A DNA stretch of 64,000 bases from an uncultured Ignavibacteria bacterium (GCA_937870915.1 CALMZQ010000155.1:37018-101017); one strand, 5' to 3'; counted from the first letter of the stretch, positions 48,954 through 57,836 are shown. Made by a program: numbers and translations. Notes: generated by a model not told the origin, from the sequence alone.

Positions 48954-49685
48954 TCAGAGAAACACGCTCAAGGACGATACGGCAAGGGGCTCTACGGCAA
49001 GGTAAGCCTCGGCGTATCGCACGCCAATGCGACTGCCAAGATAGAGAGCGCGCGCTTCGATTTCTTCGAGGAATCCCGGACGAGAGATAAAGGTGGTAGG
49101 CTCGTCGCTCGTGTACAGATCCGGAAGATAGAACTGCGAAGAGAAGGCCTTGATGGAATTCATCTTTGCATCGAACGTATCCGAAATGTCCACATAGACA
49201 TCGGGCTCGCGGGGAAAATCATATTGCTGTTGAAAGCACAACATTCTTGTTGGACGATGAGGATGCTGCTCGCTTCCGTTTGCCTGCGTTGAGATCTTGG
49301 TGAGGCCCGCAAGAAACGCGGCAGCACGTGCAAGTTTGTGCACCGCTTCGTGGTCGGGATGGCGTTCAAACGGCGGTGGTATCAGAAGGAGTTTTGGCTT
49401 CCATGTTCTTAGAGAACGGATCACTGCATGAATGTTCTCATTTGTATGCATGATATGACCATCCGGCATGTCGAGACACTCACGATCGTTAACCCCAAGG
49501 ATACGTGCTGCCTCTGTTGCTTCTTGTTCTCGTAGGTCGGCAGAACCACGTGTTCCCAGTTCACCGCGCGTACACTCCACAAAAACAACAGATCTACCCT
49601 CGTTTGTAAGTTTCTTTACTGTTCCGCTGCACGAGAGTTCTGCATCATCGGGATGTGCAGAGAGCACCATTACATCAACGCTCAT
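48954..49685 (-). CDS. bshB1: LmbE/PIG-L deacetylase, BshB1-like (bacillithiol biosynthesis)
   Basis: MVLSAHPDDAELSCSGTVKKL; CTRGELGTRGSADLREQEATEAARILGV; CLDMPDGHI; PPPFERHPDHEAVHKLARAAAFLAGL. Confidence 0.82.
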   Translation of the reverse strand: MSVDVMVLSAHPDDAELSCSGTVKKLTNEGRSVVFVECTRGELGTRGSADLREQEATEAARILGVNDRECLDMPDGHIMHTNENIHAVIRSLRTWKPKLLLIPPPFERHPDHEAVHKLARAAAFLAGLTKISTQANGSEQHPHRPTRMLCFQQQYDFPREPDVYVDISDTFDAKMNSIKAFSSQFYLPDLYTSDEPTTFISRPGFLEEIEARALYLGSRIGVRYAEAYLAVEPLAVSSLSVFL

Positions 49686-50125
49686 TGCAGGTCTCCAAGC
49701 TCGTCGATCTTTTCTACCCGACGTTGATGCCTGCCCCCTTCAAACTCCGTTGTCAAGAATACGCGAACCATTTCTTGTGCGAGTTCGATAGACACAATAC
49801 GTTGTCCAATGGCGATCACATTTGCATCGTTGTGCATACGTGCGAGTTGGGCCAACTCCACGCTGGTGCAATTGGCAGCACGAATGCCGCGAACCTTGTT
49901 AGCAGCGATGGAGATGCCTATGCCTGAGCCACAGATAACCACGCCATAGTCTGCATGTTTATCACGAACAAGATGTGCTGCAGCAGCTCCATAGTCCGGG
50001 TAGTCAACAGACTCCGCGCTATAGGTTCCTACATCCAGAACAACATATCCGTCATCAACAAGCATTTGCTTGAGTGCTTCTTTGTAGATAAAGCCAGCGT
50101 GGTCAGAACCGATAGAAACTGTCAT
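49682..50125 (-). CDS. rpiB: Ribose 5-phosphate isomerase B
   Basis: IGSDHAGFIYKEALKQ; DYPDYGAAAAHLV; VICGSGIGISIAANKVRGIRAANCTS; HNDANVIAIGQRIV. Confidence 0.94.
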   Translation of the reverse strand: MTVSIGSDHAGFIYKEALKQMLVDDGYVVLDVGTYSAESVDYPDYGAAAAHLVRDKHADYGVVICGSGIGISIAANKVRGIRAANCTSVELAQLARMHNDANVIAIGQRIVSIELAQEMVRVFLTTEFEGGRHQRRVEKIDELGDLQ

Positions 50126-50568
50126 GGATGGACTCCTGTGCTACCAAATCCGCCTTCACCTCGAACAGTGTCATCGAGGGTTTCAACAACATTCCATGTT
50201 ACTGTCTCATGGCGGGCTACAACAAGCTGCGCTATACGTGTTCCGCGTTCAATGATCACATCCTCGTTTGAGAAATTGGCGAGAATTACCTTCACCTCGC
50301 CGCGATAATCACTGTCGATGGTGCCCGGAGAATTCAAAGCAAACACACCCTGCTTAGCCGCAAGGCCACTGCGCGATCTAACCTGCATTTCATACCCGCG
50401 TGGTATTGCAACGCACACTCCTGTTGGCACTAACACAACCTTCCCAGCACCAAGGACCATTGGTTCGGAAACAGCAGCACACACATCCATGCCCGCAGCA
50501 CCCTCCGATGCAAAGGTGGGAAGGGGCAAACCAGCCGCATGAGGAAGATGTTGGAGGTTGATGTTCAC
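50122..50568 (-). CDS. dut: dUTP diphosphatase
   Basis: LPLPTFASEGAAGMDVCA; RSRSGLAAKQGVFALNSPGTIDSDYRGEVKVILAN; RIAQLVVAR; GEGGFGSTG. Confidence 0.95.
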   Translation of the reverse strand: MNINLQHLPHAAGLPLPTFASEGAAGMDVCAAVSEPMVLGAGKVVLVPTGVCVAIPRGYEMQVRSRSGLAAKQGVFALNSPGTIDSDYRGEVKVILANFSNEDVIIERGTRIAQLVVARHETVTWNVVETLDDTVRGEGGFGSTGVHP

Positions 50569-50584
50569 AAAGAACCAAGAGTAG

Positions 50585-50616
50585 TTACTGGTTACTAGTT
50601 ACTAGTTACTAGTTAC
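50585..50616. repeat. 7-bp tandem array (TTACTRG)x4.6
   Basis: TTACTGG TTACTAG TTACTAG TTACTAG TTAC read directly. Confidence 0.95.
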
Positions 50617-50626
50617 AAATCTACCA

Positions 50627-50689
50627 TTCGCTGTTCACTGTTCGCTGTTCACTGTTCACTGTTCGCTATTCGCTATTCGCTGTTCACTT
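50627..50689. repeat. 7-bp degenerate tandem array (TTCRCTR)x9
   Basis: TTCGCTG TTCACTG TTCGCTG TTCACTG TTCACTG TTCGCTA TTCGCTA TTCGCTG TTCACTT; runs into the RNase H stop codon (50684-50686). Confidence 0.95.
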
Positions 50690-51298
50690 CCTTCCAAAGT
50701 CCGCAGGGTTTTCGCCCCATTCCTTTGTTTCCCATTTCAGAATACGATTGGGATACGTGTTCTTCTCCAACCATTGTTCGGCGCGAGTAATGAGTTCGAA
50801 GACGGGGGCATTGCCGGCCGTACGTTCAACGGTGGTTTTTGCCTTGCGGTGACGGATCCATGCGAGGGCCGTGCGGGAGTCAGTGTAGATCGGCTCGGTG
50901 AGTCCGCGTTTTTTGCAGAAGGCCAAACAATGAACAATGGCGAGGAATTCGCCGAGGTTATTCGACGAGTCTTGGTACGGTCCCATGCGGAAGATTTCTG
51001 CACCGGTTTCAATATCAACGCCTCGGTACTCCATAACGCCAGTTGTCATGTCGCATGCGGCATCAACAGCGAATGATGGGAGGAGGCAGTTGCGAACAGT
51101 TGCTGCTGCACGTTGTGTTGCAAGGCGCACTGGACCTGTCTCGAATGCTTCTTTGGCTTCCGAGAGCGTGTCATAGGACTTGTATTTGGCTCCGGCCACA
51201 CCATGGATCTGCTTCTTTGCCTCGTCCCACTTTGTGTAGATGCCCGGACGATGTCCGGACCACACAACGTACCACTTCTGCTTTTTTGCTGCTGCCAT
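50684..51298 (-). CDS. Viroplasmin-domain ribonuclease H
   Basis: KKQKWYVVWSGHRPGIYTKWDEAKKQIHGVAGAKYKSYDTLSEAKEAF; FAVDAACDMTTGVMEYRGVD; SNNLGEFLAIVHCLAFCKKRG; YTDSRTALAWIR. Start MAAAKKQKW preferred; ORF extends to 51358. Confidence 0.88.
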   Translation of the reverse strand: MAAAKKQKWYVVWSGHRPGIYTKWDEAKKQIHGVAGAKYKSYDTLSEAKEAFETGPVRLATQRAAATVRNCLLPSFAVDAACDMTTGVMEYRGVDIETGAEIFRMGPYQDSSNNLGEFLAIVHCLAFCKKRGLTEPIYTDSRTALAWIRHRKAKTTVERTAGNAPVFELITRAEQWLEKNTYPNRILKWETKEWGENPADFGRK

Positions 51299-51304
51299 AG
51301 TCTG

Positions 51305-51312
51305 CAAAGGTA
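51305..51312 (-). promoter_or_regulatory. Candidate -7 box TACCTTTG upstream of RNase H
   Basis: Minus strand TACCTTTG about 6 bp before the preferred ATG; fits TAnnTTTG. Confidence 0.4.
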
Positions 51313-51371
51313 CCGCGTCACGTTTTGTCCTCCTCACGACACGTAGACATATACGCACAAAAGGACGCTAC

Positions 51372-52916
51372 ATGTACGCAAAGACGCATTCTGCATCGGT
51401 GGTTGGGATTGGAGCATTTCCCGTGGAAATCGAGGTAACGATTGAGACGGCCTTGCCTGCCTTTCAAATCGTGGGCTTGCCAGATAACTCCGTTCGAGAG
51501 TCACGAGAACGTGTCGTGGCTGCACTACATCACGCCGGATATGACTGGCAGCCTCGACGAATCATCGTGAATTTGGCCCCGGCAGATGTACGAAAGGAAG
51601 GGAGTGCCTTTGATCTGCCCATTGCCATCGGCATGCTGCAGGCCATGGGCTTGATTGAAGCCAAGGATCTCGATGACACGGCATTTCTAGGAGAACTGGC
51701 ATTTGACGGTGTTGTGCGCCCGGCTCACGGTGTGTTACCCGTGGCCATGATGCTTCATAAACGTGGCGTGAAAAGACTCATCGTACCACAGAAGAATGTT
51801 GATGAGGGGGCTATTGTTCATGGTGTACATGTGTTCGGGGTTCAATCCTTGGATGAAGCCATCGAATTGGTGACAGGAAACTCCGCACAGGAGCCCCATA
51901 CACTTGATATCGACGCCGTGTTCGCTGCTGCGTCATCAAGGCATACCACAGACATGAAGGACGTTAAAGGTCAGCTTGGAGTAAAGCGAGCCCTGGAAGT
52001 GGCCGCAGCAGGAGGACACAACCTCATCATGGTAGGCCCACCAGGAGCAGGAAAAACCATGCTCGCAAAACGTCTGGCGACCATTCTTCCACCTCTGAGC
52101 CTTGCTGAAGCTCTGGAGACCACAACCATTCACTCGGTGGCGGGCCTTCTCCCCCCTGGTCAGCCTCTTGTGACGCAGCGCCCCTTCCGCGCCCCTCATC
52201 ACACGATCAGTGATGCCGCGTTGGTGGGAGGGGGCGTGGGAGTGGTCCGCGCGGGCGAGATCACACTGGCGCATCATGGGGTGTTGTTTCTCGACGAGGT
52301 TCCTGAGTTTCAGCGGAATGTGCTGGAGGTGCTCCGTCAGCCCCTTGAAGAACATCGGATACGTCTGTCACGCACACGCATGACGGTGGAGTACCCAGCA
52401 AACTTTATGCTTGTGAGCTCAATGAATCCATGTCCGTGCGGAAACTTTGGAAGCATGCGTCGAGAGTGCAGGTGCACGCCACAGGACGTTCAACGGTATA
52501 TGTCCAAGATTTCGGGGCCATTGCTAGACCGAATAGACATCCACGTTGATGTGCCTGCTGTGAACGTGAATGACCTGGTTCAACTCGAACCGGGCGAATC
52601 ATCTCGGTCGATACGTGAGAGGGTGATCGAGTCCCGTCGCATCCAGAATGAGCGTTTTGCTGCCCATGCTCATCTGTACAAGAATGCGGACATGTCTACA
52701 AAGGACTTGGAGGTGTTTTGCGACTTGAATGCACAAGCCAAACAGGCTCTAAGTGTTGCAATGAACAAACTCCATCTGTCTGCTCGGGCCTATGACCGAA
52801 TTATCAAGGTGTCGAGAACCATTGCCGATCTAGCGTCAAGCCAAGAGATCAACGAACATCATGTAAACGAAGCTATTCAATACCGGAACCTGGACCGACC
52901 ATATTGGAATGCTTAG
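51372..52916 (+). CDS. comM: YifB/ComM family Mg-chelatase-like AAA+ ATPase
   Basis: MYAKTHSASVVGIGAFPVEIEVTIETALPAFQIVGLPDNSVRESRERV; MVGPPGAGKTMLAKRLATILPPL; RPFRAPHHTISDAALVGGG; SSMNPCPCGNFG. ORF extends upstream to 51240. Confidence 0.94.
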   Translation: MYAKTHSASVVGIGAFPVEIEVTIETALPAFQIVGLPDNSVRESRERVVAALHHAGYDWQPRRIIVNLAPADVRKEGSAFDLPIAIGMLQAMGLIEAKDLDDTAFLGELAFDGVVRPAHGVLPVAMMLHKRGVKRLIVPQKNVDEGAIVHGVHVFGVQSLDEAIELVTGNSAQEPHTLDIDAVFAAASSRHTTDMKDVKGQLGVKRALEVAAAGGHNLIMVGPPGAGKTMLAKRLATILPPLSLAEALETTTIHSVAGLLPPGQPLVTQRPFRAPHHTISDAALVGGGVGVVRAGEITLAHHGVLFLDEVPEFQRNVLEVLRQPLEEHRIRLSRTRMTVEYPANFMLVSSMNPCPCGNFGSMRRECRCTPQDVQRYMSKISGPLLDRIDIHVDVPAVNVNDLVQLEPGESSRSIRERVIESRRIQNERFAAHAHLYKNADMSTKDLEVFCDLNAQAKQALSVAMNKLHLSARAYDRIIKVSRTIADLASSQEINEHHVNEAIQYRNLDRPYWNA

Positions 52917-53823
52917 ACATCATAGCGTGACGAATTGATGCAAGACCACTTTCGATGCCGCGCATGGTCATGCGTAGGTCGGTCTCTGCCTTCAACGAGA
53001 TAAGCCCACCCCTCATTGGACGTCGGGCGGTCTGAGCCAAGTCCGCAGTGCTGACCGGACGTATCAACGACACATTTCCCTTGAAGAATTCGGCGATCTT
53101 CACGGCAAACTCGAATCGCGTCATGTAGTCGGCACCACCTACATGGTATATACCAGAACGCTTGCGCTGGACGATCCGTGATATAGCATCAGCAACATCC
53201 TCAACGTAGGTAGGGTTTGAATGCTGATCGTCTACAACGCGGATAGGTGTGCCCGATTCCAAAGCATCAATCACCCAGCGTACAAAGTCAGGACGCTCAC
53301 TGGGCGGACCATACACAACGTTTGTCCGCACGATGGCCGCACCACTACTACCACTCAAGCATACATTCTCACCGGCAAGTTTCGATTTGCCGTAATAGCT
53401 GATGGGGTTGGGAACTGCGTTCTCTGCATAAGGCCCCTTTAACCCATCAAAGACATAGTCTGTGGAGACCTGGATCATACGAGCATCAACAATGCGGGCA
53501 AGTCTTGTGAGATTCTCCACAAGCGTCACGTTCACAGCCCACGCAGTTTGCCGGTCCGTTTCACACTTGTCAACATTCGTCATCGCAGCACAGTTAATAA
53601 TCGTCTGCGGATGTGCACCCATGATTGCGGGCTTCAACGCATTCTTATCCGTTACGTCCAGCACGGACATCCGGATCCGCTCGTTCTGATACGGCAATGG
53701 CCGTGAAGAGATCAGATGTAATGGGGCTTCTGTCTCTTCAATGAGGAGGGGAACGAGGGTTGCTGCCAGCGTACTGCCGGCTCCTACGATGGTGATCATC
53801 CGAGCGACGCCGAATACATCCAC
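52873..53823 (-). CDS. RmlD-like NAD(P)-dependent sugar-nucleotide reductase
   Basis: MITIVGAGSTLAATLVPLL; INCAAMTNVDKCETDRQTAWAVNV; IQVSTDYVFDGLKGPYAENAVPNPISYYGKSKLAGE. Confidence 0.85.
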   Translation of the reverse strand: MDVFGVARMITIVGAGSTLAATLVPLLIEETEAPLHLISSRPLPYQNERIRMSVLDVTDKNALKPAIMGAHPQTIINCAAMTNVDKCETDRQTAWAVNVTLVENLTRLARIVDARMIQVSTDYVFDGLKGPYAENAVPNPISYYGKSKLAGENVCLSGSSGAAIVRTNVVYGPPSERPDFVRWVIDALESGTPIRVVDDQHSNPTYVEDVADAISRIVQRKRSGIYHVGGADYMTRFEFAVKIAEFFKGNVSLIRPVSTADLAQTARRPMRGGLISLKAETDLRMTMRGIESGLASIRHAMMSKHSNMVGPGSGIE

Positions 53824-54272
53824 ACGAGTTTCTCTTGCTGACGGATGTAGTCACTCATGAGAGCATTCGTGCCTTCATCTGATGCTTCGCTCGAGAGGAC
53901 CAAGATCTCACGTTGTATCGTAAGTAAGTCTGTGAAGGAGGTAAGAATGCTGCGTACGGCAACCTTGCCGTCCTTGACATTCTCCACGGGCTTCACGCGC
54001 GAATCACGGAGGTACGAAGCAAACGAGTGATCGGGTGTTCCACCCAACGTGAGTATGCGTTCAGCGATCTCGTCGATTTTCAGTTGAAGGTCTGTGTAGA
54101 GTTCCTCAAACTTGAGATGCAACTCAAAGAACTTTTCTCCACGAATGTTCCAATGGAATCCACGAACATTTTGGTAGAACACGGAATAGTTCGCCAAGAG
54201 CTCGTTCAGGTCGTGAATGAGATCCTTGGCTTTTTTGGCATCAATGCCAATGGAATTGAGTTCTTTTTTCAT
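53796..54272 (-). CDS. dps: Dps/ferritin-like DNA-protection protein
   Basis: LNELLANYSVFYQNVRGFHWNIRGEKFFELHLKFEELYTDLQLKIDEIAERILTLGG. Confidence 0.92.
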   Translation of the reverse strand: MKKELNSIGIDAKKAKDLIHDLNELLANYSVFYQNVRGFHWNIRGEKFFELHLKFEELYTDLQLKIDEIAERILTLGGTPDHSFASYLRDSRVKPVENVKDGKVAVRSILTSFTDLLTIQREILVLSSEASDEGTNALMSDYIRQQEKLVWMYSASLG

Positions 54273-54318
54273 GACGAAATGACGTAGTGACGTAATGACG
54301 CGATGACGAAATGGCGCG
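54271..54318. repeat. 8-bp degenerate tandem array (RTGACGNN)x6
   Basis: ATGACGAA ATGACGTA GTGACGTA ATGACGCG ATGACGAA ATGGCGCG; begins in the dps start codon. Confidence 0.93.
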
Positions 54319-54359
54319 AATGTGCGTGTACGGTTATGGGGATTCGCCTAAATTCGACA

Positions 54360-56786
54360 ATGTATAGATTCCTCATGGTCCTCGTTGTTCTCGCGGCAAC
54401 TGAACAATGTCTTTGGGCGCAGCCGGCAGATCTTGCTCCGCTAAAGGCCTCCACGAATGTGTCTCCGGAACCGGGCTTCCTCTATCTAGCGCCGAATTGT
54501 CGCATCAGCCCACGGCCATACCAAGCATATCTGGGCGTATACAACGTAAACGGCACTATGCTCAAGGTGGGAAGAACTGCCAACTATCCGTTTGAATACA
54601 AGGTGTTTCCAGATGGGCGGCTTGGATATTCAGAACTCGTTGTGTTTGCTGGAGCTTCTGTCCCGGCAGGGGTCTACATCGTTGACACCAACTTTGTGAC
54701 ACAAGAATTTGTCTCTCAGAAACGGGGCTATCTCACAACGCAGCATGACTTCCACATGTTGCCCAATGGACATCGAATACTGCTGGGCGCGGAGGATGTA
54801 ACTGTTGACATGAGTAATGTGGTTCCGGGTGGACATCCTGCCGCGAATGTTGTTGGAGCGGTGATCCAAGAAGTAGACTGCGATGGAAATGTGGTGATGC
54901 AATGGCGGTCCCTTGATCATCTGCCGATAACAGACTCCTATGAAAACCTCACCGCACCGGCCATACGATATTGCCACAACAATGCACTGTGGATTGATGA
55001 TGATGGCAATTGGCTTGTATCAATGCGACACTCGTCGCAGATCATAAAGGTGGATCGCAAGACCGGACAGGTCCTATGGACACTTGGAGGAAAGCGCAAC
55101 GAGTTCACATTCATTGGTGAGCACGAAGAGAACGCGCCAACCTATTTCAGTTATCAGCACGACATCCGGCGTCTACAGAATGGAAACATTTCCATGTTTG
55201 ATAACGGAACACAACGTACGCCTCAATATTCACGCGGTGTGGAGTATAAGATCGACGAGGTGAACAAAACGTGCGAGCTTGTGTGGGAGTACCGTCACGT
55301 ACCAGACTATTACGTGAGCATTCAAGGGGGCATGCAGACCCTAGCCAACGGACACCGTCTCTTCGGCTGGGGAAGTGCTGCAAATGAAGGATCGGCAGCT
55401 GTTACCGAAGTTGACTCAACAGGGGCAGTTGTGTTTGAAGCATCGTACCCCAAACAGATGTATGTCTATCGTGCGTCAAAGTATCCGATTTGGCCAACAG
55501 GCAGACCGAGCGCAACGGTACAGATAAAAGACGTGTTGTCCGGCGAGACCTACAACTATCATCGCGGAGCCCACGAAACAGGGATGCGGGTAGCGTATAT
55601 GTCACTCTCGTCTTCGTTCTACAACACCACGCTCGCACGACGTTTTCAGTGGTCACCTAAGAACCCGATGTGGTCAGAAGAAGCCCCCTTACTCCATCAA
55701 GCACGGGTTGATCTATACCTTGAGGGCATAGCAGCACATGAGATAACGGCGCGGTTCAATGTTGACACCTTGGGTATCGTTTGGGACCCAACGAAGGTTA
55801 CGGTGTATCATCGACCGGTGATCGATACAGGTCGGTTCGTGGCGTTGCAAACACGTTTTGATGTTGCCACCCGCGAACTTGTCGTAGAGAGAACCACTGC
55901 CGGAGAATTTGCCTTTGGGATCGCATCACCTGCACCGGATGCTCCCTTGACGCCGGTGCTGCAATGGCCGATCGCCGGAGAACGAGTACTGGAGCTGGAT
56001 ACCCATTCGCTGAGAGTAGCGATGAATGGTCGCGCCGATTCCTTGCGTATTCAAGTCTCTCGGGGTCCATCATTCTCCACGATTGTGTTTGAAGGCACAA
56101 CACAGAGCGACAGGATCGACCACATTGTCGGAAATGCCGAGGAGAAGTTCTTCTGGCGTGCTCAGGCAATGACCGGTAACAAGGTAAGTGGTTGGTCTGC
56201 TGTCGACAGTTTCGTCGTGGCCTCAGCCTACCTCACCATCCTCCGTCCGGACGTTGATGTGAAATGGACGCATGACAATAGTTATGCCATCTCGTGGGAG
56301 ACGAACATCACGGGGAGTGTTCGACTCGAGTTAGTGAAGAATGATCAAGTAATCTCGGTCATTCGCGACTCCGTCCCAGCTGCTGCGCAAGGCTATCTGT
56401 GGCTTGTACCGGTAGCAGTTCCAACCGGTACCGAATATCATGTTCGTGTCACATCGAGAATGCCTGAGTTCGCACAAATCGCTGAGACAGGCACAGAGAA
56501 CGTTGAAATCGGTGGGTTCACCTCTATTGACGAGTTGGTAGAAGCCCCTTCTCCTCTAACCGTATATCCGCTACCGGCAGAGGATGTTCTGACCATAGAG
56601 AATATTGGCTCCGGATGTTCCCATGTCTCGATCTATGCATCAACCGGTGAACAGGTTGCCAACATCGATCTCAATGGTGTCCGCTACACCTTCTCAACAG
56701 CAACCTATGCACCCGGAATGTACACGGCTATCGTAACCGACACACGCGGGCGCACATATCGCACCATGTTTATCGTACGCAGATAA
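54360..56786 (+). CDS. ASST-like secreted beta-propeller protein with Kre9/KNH-like domain and T9SS-type tail (paralog 5)
   Basis: Signal peptide MYRFLMVLVVLAATEQCLWAQ (start refined from 54303); YCHNNALWIDDDGNWLVSMRHSSQIIKVDRKTGQVLWTLGG; FSYQHDIRRLQNGNISMFDNG; AISWETNITGSVRLELVKNDQVISVIRDSV; T9SS-like tail VYPLPAEDVLTIENIGSG...GMYTAIVTDTRGRTYRTMFIVRR. Confidence 0.82.
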   Translation: MYRFLMVLVVLAATEQCLWAQPADLAPLKASTNVSPEPGFLYLAPNCRISPRPYQAYLGVYNVNGTMLKVGRTANYPFEYKVFPDGRLGYSELVVFAGASVPAGVYIVDTNFVTQEFVSQKRGYLTTQHDFHMLPNGHRILLGAEDVTVDMSNVVPGGHPAANVVGAVIQEVDCDGNVVMQWRSLDHLPITDSYENLTAPAIRYCHNNALWIDDDGNWLVSMRHSSQIIKVDRKTGQVLWTLGGKRNEFTFIGEHEENAPTYFSYQHDIRRLQNGNISMFDNGTQRTPQYSRGVEYKIDEVNKTCELVWEYRHVPDYYVSIQGGMQTLANGHRLFGWGSAANEGSAAVTEVDSTGAVVFEASYPKQMYVYRASKYPIWPTGRPSATVQIKDVLSGETYNYHRGAHETGMRVAYMSLSSSFYNTTLARRFQWSPKNPMWSEEAPLLHQARVDLYLEGIAAHEITARFNVDTLGIVWDPTKVTVYHRPVIDTGRFVALQTRFDVATRELVVERTTAGEFAFGIASPAPDAPLTPVLQWPIAGERVLELDTHSLRVAMNGRADSLRIQVSRGPSFSTIVFEGTTQSDRIDHIVGNAEEKFFWRAQAMTGNKVSGWSAVDSFVVASAYLTILRPDVDVKWTHDNSYAISWETNITGSVRLELVKNDQVISVIRDSVPAAAQGYLWLVPVAVPTGTEYHVRVTSRMPEFAQIAETGTENVEIGGFTSIDELVEAPSPLTVYPLPAEDVLTIENIGSGCSHVSIYASTGEQVANIDLNGVRYTFSTATYAPGMYTAIVTDTRGRTYRTMFIVRR

Positions 56787-57836
56787 TCAATACCCGGTAG
56801 GCTGACCGTTTGCCTTGCGCCAATCAAAGATGGGCTTGAATGGGCCGTATTTGTGTTGCACCTGTGAGAACGGATCTGCATATGGTGCGTGATAATAGTC
56901 AAGGGGCTTTTCCTTCTGCACAGGATACTCATTGGAGAGATCAACAAATGGCCGCGTGTGCATCTTGTCATCATTAACGTAGGCAGCAACATCCATTGCT
57001 TCTTCGTCTGTTAACACGGGCTTATCCCATCGAGCAAGATCAAACGGCATGTTGTATTTGATAAACTGCGCGGACTTAATGAGACGGTGCATGGAAGAGC
57101 CTGGTTGATATGACATTGGGCCCCAGAGTGGAGGATAAGCATATGCTATACCATCAGTCTTTAGTACACCTTGTCCGTCATCGCCATGGCAACGCATACA
57201 GTGCTTATCGTATAGAGCCTTACCCTTTATCGGATCTGCCGGTCTATCTAACAAAGCGATGTCTTTTAGTCTGTCACCCGGAACATTGCCACCAACCGGA
57301 ACATTCTTTCCAAGCCACTGCATATACGCAAGAATGGCAACCATCTCCTTGCTGTCGAGCGGCATTGGTTTGCCATTCAAAGGACGTTCAACACAGTTGT
57401 TCACTCTGTCTCCGAGCGTAAGGATCTTTCCCTCTCGAGAACGGTACTGCGGATAGCGTGCATGAGCACTGAAGTAGTTGAGGCCGTACGGTCGAGTACC
57501 TGCATCGAGATGGCAACTTTGACATCCTAGCCCGTTCCCGCCGTATTGACCAACAGATCCCTTGGGTCCGAGATAGTACGGAAAGTTCACGAGCAACTCT
57601 CGACCATACCGAATCATGTCGCCCGTTGCATTATGTGGAATAGTTGAGGTGTCAGGGGGCGTAAACAACGTGTCCACCTTCTTCTCAACTACCTCATTCT
57701 CATGCTTCGCACACCCGATAAAGACGAGCGTGCAGCAAAGCACAACAACGCAAATCCGTAACTGAGTAACTAGGTAACTCCGTAACTGAGTAACGAAGGG
57801 CTTCATTTCGTCGATCTCCGTTTCTCCTTCGACCAA
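56787..57836 (-). CDS. tsdA: Diheme c-type cytochrome lipoprotein, TsdA-like thiosulfate dehydrogenase
   Basis: Lipobox-like VFIGC; CQSCH and CMRCH heme motifs; RVNNCVERPLNGKPMPLDSKEMVAILAYMQWLGKNVP matches the TsdA region with the Cys heme ligand. Start probably MKPF at 57806. Confidence 0.75.
   Translation of the reverse strand: MVEGETEIDEMKPFVTQLRSYLVTQLRICVVVLCCTLVFIGCAKHENEVVEKKVDTLFTPPDTSTIPHNATGDMIRYGRELLVNFPYYLGPKGSVGQYGGNGLGCQSCHLDAGTRPYGLNYFSAHARYPQYRSREGKILTLGDRVNNCVERPLNGKPMPLDSKEMVAILAYMQWLGKNVPVGGNVPGDRLKDIALLDRPADPIKGKALYDKHCMRCHGDDGQGVLKTDGIAYAYPPLWGPMSYQPGSSMHRLIKSAQFIKYNMPFDLARWDKPVLTDEEAMDVAAYVNDDKMHTRPFVDLSNEYPVQKEKPLDYYHAPYADPFSQVQHKYGPFKPIFDWRKANGQPTGY
57758..57797. repeat. 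8-bp degenerate tandem array (GTAACNNN)x5
   Basis: GTAACTGA GTAACTAG GTAACTCC GTAACTGA GTAACGAA; encodes (minus strand) FVTQLRSYLVTQLR at the TsdA N-terminus. Confidence 0.93.

Noticed and set aside
50585-50689. CRISPR-like repeat region
   Set aside because: Units are 7 bp with no spacers and no cas genes; a degenerate tandem array.
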